64,000 nucleotides of DNA from Jackrogersella multiformis (lineage: Eukaryota; Ascomycota; Sordariomycetes; Xylariales; Hypoxylaceae), in contig CADCXD010000004.1 of assembly GCA_902806575.1 (NCBI GenBank), positions 2,418,001-2,482,000 on the forward strand, written 5' to 3'. The stretch's first letter is position 1, and each line of letters begins with the position of its first letter. This document shows positions 1 through 11,928 of this stretch, one piece after another. Position numbers and translations under genes: made by a program. The notes below the pieces were generated by a model, which had not been told where the DNA came from, searched no databases, and saw nothing but the letters and a program-made list of their open reading frames with translations.

Positions 1-3000
1 CGTAAAAAAATATATATATTAGAAATATTATAAAACATTTAATATTAAACCTAATTATTTTAAATATATATACGTTAATAAATATATAAAACCTAAATAT
101 TCATAATTACCTTAAAAAGCGAAATGAGTAATAAAGATTTAACTTAAGATTAAAGAAGTTATTAATACCCACTTTACTTAAAAATAAATAAGAGCAAAGA
201 TATGAATAGTATAATCAAAAGATACTATACCCTTACCTTTATAATCGATAAATATAAAAATTAAAGATACTATCCCTTTACTCTTAAACAAAAAATTAAT
301 AAAATATATAAACCTAAAAGTAGACGTATTAAATAAATCGGGATAAAAATCAACGATATATATAAATATTAACGTATTTAATTAAATAGTAGATAAAATA
401 TAGTTAAAAGATTTTATCGGAAATTACAAAATATTTAAATTAGATAAATCCATGTATATATAAGGAGTAATCCCGGGAAGATTAATTATAAAAACCAAAG
501 TTAAATTTTTAATTAAATTTTAAAGGAAAATAATATATAAATAATAAGTTTAAATTTAAGTCCTAATAAAAGTATAAATTAATTATTTAGATCTTTAGCC
601 TAACCTACTAATAAAAAATGATTTCTTAAAAAAATATAACGTAATTATTAATTATAATAAAACATATATGATTTTAATATTATATCTTAAGGTTTAAATA
701 CCTATAAAATATTATTATTTAAAAGGTTAAATATAATAATAAATTTTAATTACAAGTTAATTTCTTATCCCCGTTAAGATAATAATGCCTGTTTTGGTAT
801 ATTATTTTAATTTATCGCGTAAAAAAAACTTTATTTTTTACACTAAAATAAAAGGCGTAATAAATAATATCTATAATATAAATATACCCAAAGAAATTAC
901 TTTTTTAAATATATTCAATAAACCTATAATTCTATAACGTAATATTAGAATCGAAATAATTAAAGAAATTATTAAAAAAAGAAATATAGATATTTTATAA
1001 GAAAAGGCTAATTTAATATAAGTATATATAATATCTTAATATAAGGAAAATAATTTATTAATAAAATTTGATTTAAATAATAAAATGTTAGAAACCTTAC
1101 TATTAACCGATAAATCTTTTATTAATCTATAATTATTATTAAAAACAAAACGAGGTTTTGTTAAAGTAAATATACCGACTTTAGGTATATTTAAATTTAA
1201 AAATGTTTTAAAGTTTATAATTAAAAAAGGCGTATATATTTATAATTCTAATCCTTTCTTTATTTAACGATTATTTGTTTTAATAAATAAGTGGGATATT
1301 TGGTACAATTATAGTATTATTAATATATTAAAAGAAAAAAAAATAACGATTGATTTGATTAACGGTTAGTAAAAAAAATATAAACCTGGATATATATATT
1401 CGTTAAGTATATAAAATAAAAAATTCCTTAATAAAACTTTTAATTAAATGTATAATTAAAATAAAATGGATTGGTAAAAGATAATTATATCGTTTGGCTA
1501 TCCTTATTTTATTATTTGAAAACTTGTTAACGGTAAAAAAAAGGATTAAATGATTATTAACCTTAAATTATTAAATAAAAGTGCTTTAACAAACATTTAT
1601 TTATTATCGCGTTAAAAAAAAATCGTCTAAAAAATGCAAGGAAAAAAAGTCTTTAACATTATAAACAAAGCCTTATTTTTTTATTAATTACTTATTACGT
1701 TCAAGCATAAAAACAAAATAACGATAATATCGCCAAAAGGTTTAAAAATTTTTAACGTTACGTTAATAAGATTCAAAAATTCTTCAATCTTTACGTAACA
1801 ATTTATAAACCAAAAATTAAAGCCTTTTTAAAACTTTACTAAGATATATATTAACGATATTATAATATTTAATAACATTAAGAAATAACATAAGAAATAC
1901 CTTAACTAAATATTTAATATATACGATAATATAGGACTTACATTATTACTAAAAAAATCATTTCTCGGTTTTCCATCGATTATTTTACTCAGATTTTCAG
2001 TTAATAAATTAAGAGTTACCATTATAAATAATAAATCGAATATAATTAAAAAGATCCTAATGCCACAAACATTAATTAATCTAAAAATATATATTAATAT
2101 AATAAGATTCTTACGAAAATATATCCCATAATATTAATAAAAAATTAAGCCTTTACAAAATAAAAAAATAAAAATGTTAATTAAGGGATAAACTTGATAA
2201 AAGATTCCTTTAAAATCTTAACATAAACGTTAATATATTATAAAAATTATATATATATTAACAAAGAACGAATTAAATTCGTTTAAGATATTATAAAATA
2301 AGTTATTAAACCCGATAATATTAACGTATTAAGATTATAATTAAATAACGTTCCTAAAAATAAATATATTAAAATAAAAAGGTTTTAAAATTATAATATT
2401 CCACATAAATATATCTTATAACGGAGTTAACATAAAAATTAACGCAATTTACTTAATTATATTTTTATTAAAGGTTTTAATAAAAGTTAAATTATAATAT
2501 AAAATAATAAAATTAGAAATTACTTATTTAGTATAAGCTTATAAGAATAATAAAATTTAATTGTAATCCTATATATAATTAATTATTATTTTAATAAATT
2601 ATAATACAATAAAAGGTATTATTAACTAAACGATACTTAAAATAGTTAATATAAATAAAATAAATAATAAATTAATAATTGCTTTAACATATTTATCTTA
2701 ATTTAACCTTAACGTTTATCATATCCCTAAAAAATTAAATTTAATTTTAGATATATTATTTCGTTTACCGATATAAAACAATGCAAAAGATTTAATAAAA
2801 TAAAAAGACAAAACGAAATTAATTTTTAAAAATATCTTAAATAAATTTATTTATATATTTATTAAACTTACGTTAAATAACAAATTTAGGAAAAAGATAT
2901 TAAAAGGATATAACTATAATAAACAATTAAATTATTTATATATTATTCTTTAGAAAGTTAGTAAAGGCAAGGATACAACTAAATGGTTTTGATATAAATT

Positions 3001-5570
3001 GCGAGACGGTCTTATATATTATATTAAGTTAAATAATTTACGTTAATTAATAATTTTATTAACTTATATATATAAATTATTTAATAAAGTTTATAACTTA
3101 AAATATTATTTCAGATTAAAATAAATATTCCATAAATTAAAATCGGTCCATATCTATAACTTTTTGCAAAAAGTTCGAAAATATATCAAACATTATCCCA
3201 ATTATTATAAAAATTAAATTAAACGCTTAAAGCCTTACGATAAATTAAAACCCATAAACTTACCGCCTTAATCATTTTATATAATAACTTAAGATTTTAT
3301 CATAGATTTATTAAAAATTTTAAATAAAGGAAGCATATAATTTATTAAAAGCTTTACCCATTTTAATATAATAATAATAATTACATATAAATTTAGTAAA
3401 AAAACAATCTTAATACTTAGAAACATTAAATATAAGGCTTATTATTAAGCCGTATTACTTTTTAAAATACTTATATTATTAAATTAAGGTATTTTATATA
3501 AAATAATTTTAAATAAAAACGTTAAATTTAATAATAAGATATAATAAACATTATTTACTTAACTTAAAACATTATTAGCTATATTAACAAATTATCATTC
3601 TCAGATTAATAATGTAACAAAATAACGTAATTAAGAAATTAAAATAACAATCCGTTATTATTATTTATTAAACGACATATTATAATTAAAAATAATTTTA
3701 ACGCTACAATATAACCTTAATAATATTAAATTATTAATAACCAGAAAATTACCTAATAAATTAGTATATAACTTTAAGCCACAAACTATCGTCACTTCGT
3801 TAAAGGTACCAAAAAACGTAATCGACTATAACACATTAAAACGATACTATCAAAAAAAAGCAAAAAAATATATTAATTTCGCAACCGCCGAAACAAAAAC
3901 CCGCTACAATTCAAAATATAACCTTATCTCTTTTAAAAAAAATAAATTAATTTACCTTAAATTATATAAAAGTTATATATTATTAAGTAAACCGCCTCGT
4001 AAATAATTAATATAACGTATCAAACCGCTATTAATTTTAAAACAAATCGATAAACTTATATATAAGCTTAAACTACTTAATAATTAACAAATTTATAAGG
4101 TTATATCAATAAGTTAATTATTTAAGATCCCTTAAAGGAAAGATCCTTACGCAAAAAAACGACCGTAACTAAATTAAATCGTCGTAAAAGGAAACAATAA
4201 TAACTAAATATCGTATAAAATTAAAAAGTTATTAAATCGATAAGTAAATAAGCAAAAAAAACGCCTTATCCTCGAATATCTCGTACAATAAAAAAACTAT
4301 TCACCAACTTTCAATTAATAATATCCAAAAAGCTTACTTATCTAAAATATAATAATATTATTAAATAATTATAACAAAAAACACCCTTTATCACTTAATT
4401 AACTTTATATTAAATCCATTAATAAATTACAACCCCTTAATATACAACCTTTTAAAAATATGTAAACCCTTAACGATATACCTTTAAAACCAATTAACGA
4501 ACTAATATAACCAATTACAAATAAACAACAATACATGTTAAACGATAAAACAATCGTATAAATACTAAAAGAATAACTTATTAAAAATATACCATTAAAT
4601 TACATCGATAATAATCAATCGATTCCTCTTACTTAACCATTAACGCCGCCGAAAAAATCAACAAAATTACAAATTATAATTCTAATAAAAAGATTATTAA
4701 AAGCTATAAAACCAAGATCCATTATAACACAAAAAGTACGATTTATAAATAACATTAAAAAAATAAAAAGAAGCGTAGATAAGTTATAAATCATTAAGCA
4801 ATTACAATTAAAACAATAATTATAATTATTATTAAAGTTCTTACTTAAATACTTTAATACCTAAGTTATAATAAAGTTATAATTAAATTAAGAAGGAATT
4901 AAATACTTTAATATTAAAGTAACTTATAAATACACTAATATTTACTTAACAATAATAAAATATAATATATTTACCTATACTTATATTTTCTATTTATATA
5001 AGCATCGCTAAAGCTATAATAATTGTAAAAAACGCATATAACATCTCCATAAATTATAAAAAAAATATTACAAAAATTAAGTTACAATTAACACCACTTA
5101 TTACACTTATTACCGTAATTATACCCTGAATTAAAATATTAACTCTCGTGCTTAAACCAACTACGCCTATCATAAAAAAACCGATAATAATATTAACTAA
5201 AATATTAACACTTACATTATTAAAGATTAAACCTATAATTAAAACGTAAACGCTTAACGATTTTAACGATATACGCTTCGTTTACGAAAACACGTCACCA
5301 AAAGATAATAACGGCGTTCTAATTAATAACAACAACAACAATAAAAAAAAAAACGATTTTAATAAAATAATAACTTACAACTAACGAGGACGTTAGTTTT
5401 TTTTTCTATTAAAAAGATATTATAAGAAACTATAACTATATAATCTATAGTTAAGGTAATAACCCGTGCTTTATACCTACTAACTATTCTTTAAGATATT
5501 AACTCTACTTTCACTCTTAAAAAAAACAACTATTCTAAAACCTTCATTCTAACCTACTAATATATAACAT
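1..5570 (+). mobile_element. RIP-degraded Ty3/gypsy LTR retrotransposon with chromodomain-like C-terminus (element 1, left end outside window)
   Basis: Almost pure A/T with stops in every frame, yet a plus-strand gypsy pol can be followed. Reverse transcriptase: a Y-I-N-D-I track near 1846-1860 (first Asp mutated to Asn) followed by the usual spacing to F-L-G-F. End of RNase H: H-I-P-K-K-L-N-x-I-L-D-x-L-F-R-L at about 2718-2770. Integrase zinc-binding region at about 3130-3310, where the paired Cys codons now read Tyr and Gln codons read TAA. GPY/F-like module at about 4068-4135. A chromodomain-like Y-L-V-x-x-K-N-Y-S tract at about 4205-4345. The order RT-RH-IN-chromodomain is that of chromoviruses. 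The right boundary is set where homology between the following element and its sister copy begins (about 5570). No LTR pair is visible because the left end is off the window. Not functional. Confidence 0.8.
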
Positions 5571-8500
5571 TATTATTATTTAAAAAAATATAATTATAAT
5601 ATTAATAATATAAAAATTAAATTATGCGGTTAAAGGTTTTTAATATTTAAATAATATACGTTATTACCTTTTAAAAACGTTTTACGAATTTTTTGAAAAA
5701 ATATTATAACTTAAAAAAGATAAATAAATTTAAATATTAAAGAAATATTATTTAATATCTTATTAAATTATTAAACCTTAATAAAATGATTTAATAATTT
5801 AAAATAACGTTTTAAAATTATATCGTTAAAATCCTTTTTAATAAAATTATTAAACTAATTTATTTTAAATAAAAAAAACTTTTAAATATAAATAAATTTT
5901 TTTTTACCGTTATTTAAAAAGTAGGTTAAATATATAAAAACATATTAATTAATTTTAGTATTTTAGGGAAAAAAAAGCCCGTTTTAATTTAAAAGCCTTT
6001 AAAATTAAATTAAATTAACTGCAAAAAAAACCGCTTTAATTTAAGTTAAGATTGATCTTTAAAAAATAATAATAAATTTAAAAATAAAAATAAATTAAGA
6101 TTAAATTAAAAGAATAAAATTTAATTTAATAATAAAAATATCTTAAAAAAGATTAATTAAATAAATATAAATTAATAAAAAAAAGGATAAAAAATGTTAT
6201 TAACGTTATAAATATAATAATTATTAAACCTTTTTTTATTTCGTTAAAAAGAATATTAATAATAAAAACTTATTATTAAACTTAGATAAAATCTTCTTCG
6301 TAAAATAACCTCGAGATAATAATATTTAATTTATACTTTTATTATAAAAAAAGGTACGAATAAATATAACTTTACAAGAATTATTTTATTTTTAAATTAT
6401 AAAAATTAAAGATTTCGATTTGGATTTTTAAATAACTTTAACGTTATATTTTGTTAAATTATACGGCTAAATTAAAATAAAATACACCGAATTATAATAA
6501 TTAAAAAATTAACTAAAAATAAAATAAAAATTATAAAAAAACCTTATTTAAAATTAATTTTAAAATATAAACTTATTATTAATATAATATTATTATATAA
6601 TAAAAAAAATATTAAATATAAATATTATTAAACTTAAAAAGCTTAATTTTAATAATATCTTTTTTTAAAATAAAGAAATAAAAATTATTAATTATTAAAA
6701 AATAATATATATAACTTATATTAACTTTTAATTTAATTTAAATCCTTTTTATAAAACGTTATTATATTAATTTTTTTATTTTTCGCTATTAAAAAAACTA
6801 TTTCTTTAAAATTAACTTTAAATTAAACGTTTTAAATAATAAATAAAAATCCATAAATTTATAAACTTTTTTTTAAATTTTAAAAAGATTAAATTTAATT
6901 CTTTTTATTATTAAAAACATTATATTAATTTAACTTTATATAACTTAAAAAAATTAATTAATATAATAATAATAAGAAATATTAAAATAAAAAAATATTA
7001 AAAAATATTCTTAAAGAATTTTATAAATTTATATATATTATAATAAAAGAAATAAAATAACATTTCTTAAATTATTAATTATAAGATTACGTTATTAATT
7101 TTTAAGAAAGAAAAACGCTTCCTTAAAAACCTTTTTACGCTATAAATAAAAAAAACCTTAATACGTTAAAATTATAATTAAACGAGATACTTAATAATAA
7201 ACGTATTTAAAAATCCACTTTATTTTACGTAATATTTATAATATTTATAAATAAATTAAATCCTTAAGACTTTTTTAATTTATAATAAATTATAAAAGCT
7301 TAAATAATATTATTATTTTTATACGATATTTTATACCTTTAATATTTAAATTATAAGCTTACTTTAAAACCGTAATATAATTTTAAATTAAGATTTTACT
7401 TAATTAAGATTAAAAAAAACAAATAAAAAATAATATTTCGTTATAAATATAACTTTTTTAAATATTTAATAATACTATTTAAATTAATTAACATTTTTAT
7501 AACCTTTTAATTAATAATAAATAATATTTTCTAAAATTTTATTAATTTAAACTTTTTAATATACTTAAATAATCTCTTTATTTATATAAACATAATAAAA
7601 AAATATAATAAAATTATTAAAAAAATCCTAAAAAAACTTATAAAATATTACTTAATAATTAACATATAAAAATACTTTTAAAAAATATAAAAAATAAACT
7701 TTTTAAAATACATTATCGAAATAAATAATATCTTAATAACTTAAAATAAAATTAATTATATTAATAATTAAAAAATATTTAAATCTTTTAAAAAGTTTAA
7801 ATAATTTATTAACTTCGTAAACTTTTATTAATAATTTATAAAAAAATTCTTAAAAATAATAAAGTTAATTATTAACATAAATAAAAAAGATAAAAAAAAT
7901 TAAAAATAAACCGAAAAAATAAATAAATTTTTTAAAGAATTTAAATTCCAATTTATTTAAATTTTTATTATAATACATTTTAATTCTTTAAAATAAATTT
8001 AAATTAATAACTTATTATTCCCGTAAATTTACACCGGTAAAAATAAACTATAAAATTTATAATAAACTTTTTCAAAAAATATTAAACATTAAATTAAAAT
8101 TTACTTTAACCATTAAAATTTAACTTATTTTATAATAATTAAAATTTTAAATTAACGTTAAGCTTAATAAGTATAAAAATTATTAATTATCAATTAAAAA
8201 AATAAAAATATAAAACCGATATTTTCTTTAAATTATCGTAATATTAACTTAAAAAAAGGAAAATTAAAAACTAATTTATAAAATCAATTTTATAAAATAA
8301 ACATTTTTCATACTTTTAAAAAATTTTATTCGCTTTTTTAATAATTATCCTTGTTATATTAAAAAGATTATATAACTTTACCACTTTTAATTAAACTTTT
8401 AATTTTATAAAAAAATTAAAAAAAAAATTATTAATAACTTAAAATATATTACGTAAACTATAAATTCTTTTAAAAACGTTATTTTTTAAAATAATTTTTT

Positions 8501-10040
8501 ATATTAAAAAAATAAGCTTTAAATACTTATAAAACTTTAAAAAAAATCATTTCCTTTAAATATAATACCTTTATCATTAAATATATAAAAATAAATAAAA
8601 CCTTAAAATTAATTACTTAAAACTTTTAATAATTAAATATTAAAAATATTATTCAAAATTACGTATAAAATTATTTAAAATATTAATAAAATAAAATCCT
8701 TCGCCACATTTTATATAAATATTTTTAATTAATAAAATTACATTATAAACCTTAATTAATAATAATAATAAACTTTATTATAAACTTTTTTTTATCAAAC
8801 GATTATAACTTTATTTAAATAATAATAAATTTATTTTTAAAAATAACTTATTTTATTTCTCTTAAAATAAAATAAAAGAAATTTAATAATTTAATTAAAA
8901 TTTTTATTAAATAATTTTAAAAATTAAATCTCGTATAAGTATTATATTTTATTTATAAATTAACGATTAAATTAAACGTTTTAATTAAATTTTAAAGATT
9001 TACTTTAAAGCTTTCGTTAATTATAAAATAAATATTTAAAAAAACCTCTTTATAATAATTAAATTTATTTATAATAATTTTACTTTATTATTAATATAAT
9101 TTACACCTTTTTACATTAATTATAATTATTATTTAATCGTTTATAACCTTTTTATAAACATTTTACGTAATTCAAAAAATAAATTATATATATATTAAAT
9201 AATATAAATACATTAAAAAACATAAAAACACTTAAAACGAAACCGTTAATAAATAAAAAAATAAATTAATAAATAATAATAAAAAATATTAACTTTTTTA
9301 AAAAATATTAAAACTAAACGTTTTATTAAAAAATTAAATAAAAAACTTTTAAGATTTTTTAAAATCTAATAAATAATCTTTTTTACCGTAATAAAACTTA
9401 TTTTATTTAAAGATTAAAAAATATATAACTCGTTTTATATTTTATTTATTAAACTTTACCGCGTTAATAATTAAAAACTTCTTAACCTTAATTAAGTTTT
9501 ACGTAAAATAACTTTAATAAAATTTAAAAACTATTAAATAAAATAAATTATAAACTTTATTAAAAATTAAAATAAAATAAAATATCTCATAAAATGGAAA
9601 AATTAATTAATTAAAAAACATTAAACTTAAAAACCTTATAAATATATATTTAATAATAAAATAAAAGTAATAATTAAATTATTTTATAAAAAATACGTTA
9701 ATAAACCTCGTAATATTATAATCGTTTAAAATATTTAAAGTTAAGTATTAAAAAAAAAAATTTAATATTATATAAATAAATTTTACGAAATAAAATATAT
9801 TAAAACTTATAAAATAAAATTATTAAATAAAGTTAATTAAAAAACTTAATTAATATATATAAAATGAAATCAATAAGATTTAAAAGGCGTTAATAACGTT
9901 TAAAGAGATATTTAAATTATATATATATAAGTCATTACGCCTCGCTTTATAAGAAGAGATAAAAGGTAAGGACTTTAAGACCATAGAGAATTATTACTCG
10001 AATTTGAACTACAGTTCCAAGCCTTATTGCCCTTGTCACA
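5571..10040 (+). mobile_element. RIP-degraded partial Ty3/gypsy LTR retrotransposon (element 2)
   Basis: Collinear with about 13640-18311 (element 3) in direct orientation, differing mostly by C/T and G/A transitions. Protease-like region at about 6541-6660; reverse-transcriptase fingers/palm track at about 7437-7512 (F-R-Y-K-Y ... L-I-I-P-F pattern); RT thumb and RNase H connection at about 7740-8000. The copy ends in a 3' LTR. The first approximately 2 kb present in element 3 (5' LTR and gag region) is missing here: element 1 sequence lies there instead, so element 2 is either truncated or split by insertion of element 1. All frames are broken. Confidence 0.8.
9795..10040 (+). repeat. 3' LTR of element 2
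   Basis: Matches the LTRs at 11651-11928 and 18032-18311 and ends in the same CCTTGTCACA. It lacks about the first 35 bases of the LTR, apparently deleted between short A/T repeats. The inner part is saturated with RIP changes, while the last ~90 bases (about 9945-10040) keep normal composition. Confidence 0.8.
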
Positions 10041-10743
10041 GCAGTGTACGAGGCTTTGAGGGATATTACTAGCACCTAAGATTACCTACCTAGGTACTTA
10101 GGTAGGTATGTTCGCAGAACGGACAATGATATCCCGAACGTAACGTATGCCAAGTGCCCGAAGGAAGTGATCAAGTCGGTCATAAAAACGATTAAGTCCT
10201 GTTAATTAATAATTAATTGTGAAAGTTATAAAGGGGCACCATTATATCCAATTATGCATTAAAGCATATTAAGCCGGTCTCAGAATGGGATTTGATTGGC
10301 CTTGAACCCCTGCTACTTGCTGAAAAGAACGTTGTTTAAAATACACTATGCATTTACAAAAAATATATTATTATCGGGTTATACATATAGAGCAGTTAAT
10401 AGAGTTATAATTCCTAGATTTAGTCCATATTGTTTGATTATTCAGTCTATCTATGTGCGCCATATGAGTATTTACCTACCCCTTAGGTGTATGTAGGTAT
10501 ATATGGCTTCCTAAGGTAACTATAACAGTACTTTAAAAGTTGCTATAATAGCTGCCTCAGGATCCACAGAGTTGCCTTACAAAGTCATTGTCCAGCAACT
10601 ACCTCATTGTATAAGAATAAGTACCTAGGCACCTGTATTTAGTATATATATGTAGATTTATTCCTCCTAATTTTAGCATTTATAGCATTTATAACACATA
10701 TTGGATAATATTTCACTTGTCTCTGATACCACTATCACTAACA
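10041..10743. other. Non-RIPed intergenic DNA, left half of the island
   Basis: Base composition returns to normal immediately after the LTR end. Contains a CCTACCTAGGTA-type palindrome at about 10083-10106 and another at about 10477-10500. The only open frame (10296-10496) has a non-ATG start and no recognisable content. Presumed to include the promoter of the OGFr-domain gene. No RNA gene seen. Confidence 0.5.
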
Positions 10744-11325
10744 ATGTCTCAGTCAACAAACACTCTCGCTCATGAGGTGATTCCTGAGCCTCACAATCCT
10801 GCTCTTCGAGTTTTAGTATCATTCTACAACCCGTTTGTAGGCTTTCCAAACGTTGACAATGTCAGATTCGACCGAATTCTCTCTTGGACAGACGACCTCT
10901 TAGAGAGTACACACAATTTTATTCAATGGCTATTTCCATTACCAGAGCGTTCCAGACACAGTAGTACTGCTCCGGTACTTGACGAAAACACGTTGACCAT
11001 ATTCCGTAATAGTACTGCACTAAGGGAGAACACCAAACTAGCACTTATTCGAATGCTATATTTCTACGGCTTTGAGATTGAGTGGACTCAAGCGGGGGTC
11101 CCTGAGATTTACAACATAGCTGACGACCAGTCGAGCTATAACCGGTGGCTGAGGAGAAGCAATCATAATCACCAGCGTATCACACGCATTATTTCATGCC
11201 TTCGTTTATTTGACATGCAGAACGAGGCGAGGGCTGTTTACAGGGCATTTCAGGAGACCAATGTGCAGTTCAATAATGTTGTTCCGGATAGTGTAATCAC
11301 GTTCTGGAAGAATGCTGCGCAATAA
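10744..11325 (+). CDS. Opioid growth factor receptor (OGFr) conserved-domain protein
   Basis: Single-exon gene of 193 codons. An in-frame TTG nine codons upstream exists, but the ATG at 10744 (context CTAACAATGT) is the natural start. Around residues 45-75 it carries the hallmark of the OGFr conserved region: a W-T-D-D-x-L-E-S-T-H-x-F-I-Q-W-L-F-P segment followed by L-P-E-R-S, with the usual downstream block around Y-F-Y-G-F-E. The domain is widespread but its biochemical role in fungi is not established; in animals the family is linked to an opioid growth factor response, which should not be carried over. The protein has no signal peptide or membrane segment. The gene is intact although it sits between two RIP-saturated copies of the same retrotransposon. 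Family call is firm; function unknown. Confidence 0.85.
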   Translation: MSQSTNTLAHEVIPEPHNPALRVLVSFYNPFVGFPNVDNVRFDRILSWTDDLLESTHNFIQWLFPLPERSRHSSTAPVLDENTLTIFRNSTALRENTKLALIRMLYFYGFEIEWTQAGVPEIYNIADDQSSYNRWLRRSNHNHQRITRIISCLRLFDMQNEARAVYRAFQETNVQFNNVVPDSVITFWKNAAQ

Positions 11326-11650
11326 CCTACCTATTAAGTATATAACACTTAATAAAACTAAATCAAGTCAAGTGTCAAGTAGATAGCTAATCGCCCCTAA
11401 TATTGTCAATTAATATTAGGATGTATTGCTTTCAACCTAATTCGCTAGGTTATATTATATGTAGCACCTGTTATCCATCTTTATTAACTATTAATATGTA
11501 TTTGACTAAATCTCCAGGTATAAACATGGCTCACTAGCGTAGCTAAGGTTGCTCTCTACCATCTTGAAAAAGATTCTGAATATAAATTTCTTTACCTAGG
11601 TTTAATGTCGTATAATTGTGTCATACGGATAGGCTCCACGAAGCAGAGTA
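11326..11650. other. Non-RIPed intergenic DNA, right half of the island
   Basis: 3' flank of the OGFr-domain gene up to the TG of the 5' LTR of element 3. Normal base composition, one GTATAAAC-type A/T stretch, nothing else recognised. Confidence 0.4.
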
Positions 11651-11928
11651 TGATCAATATATATATGTAAATTAATAAATACGAGATATGTTAGAACTTA
11701 TGAAATAAAGTTATTAGATAAGGTTAATTAAAAGATTTGATTAATATATTAAGATTAAATTAATAAGATTAAAAAGGTACTAACGGCGCTTAAAAATATT
11801 TAAATTATATATATATAAATTATTACGCTTTATTTTATAAGAAAAGATAAAAGGTAAAAATTTTAAAATTATAAAGAATTATTATTTAAATTTAAATTAT
11901 AATTTTAAGCCTTATTACCTTTATTATA
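11651..11928 (+). repeat. 5' LTR of element 3
   Basis: 278 bp. Starts TGATCAATATA and aligns along its whole length with 18032-18311. In the first ~110 bases G is retained and C has become T; the right part, which faces the element interior, has lost both C and G, so the terminal TTGTCACA reads TTATTATA. Confidence 0.85.

Noticed and set aside
10296..10496. 66-codon plus-strand frame in the island
   Set aside because: No ATG start and no recognisable content; includes the dispersed motif.
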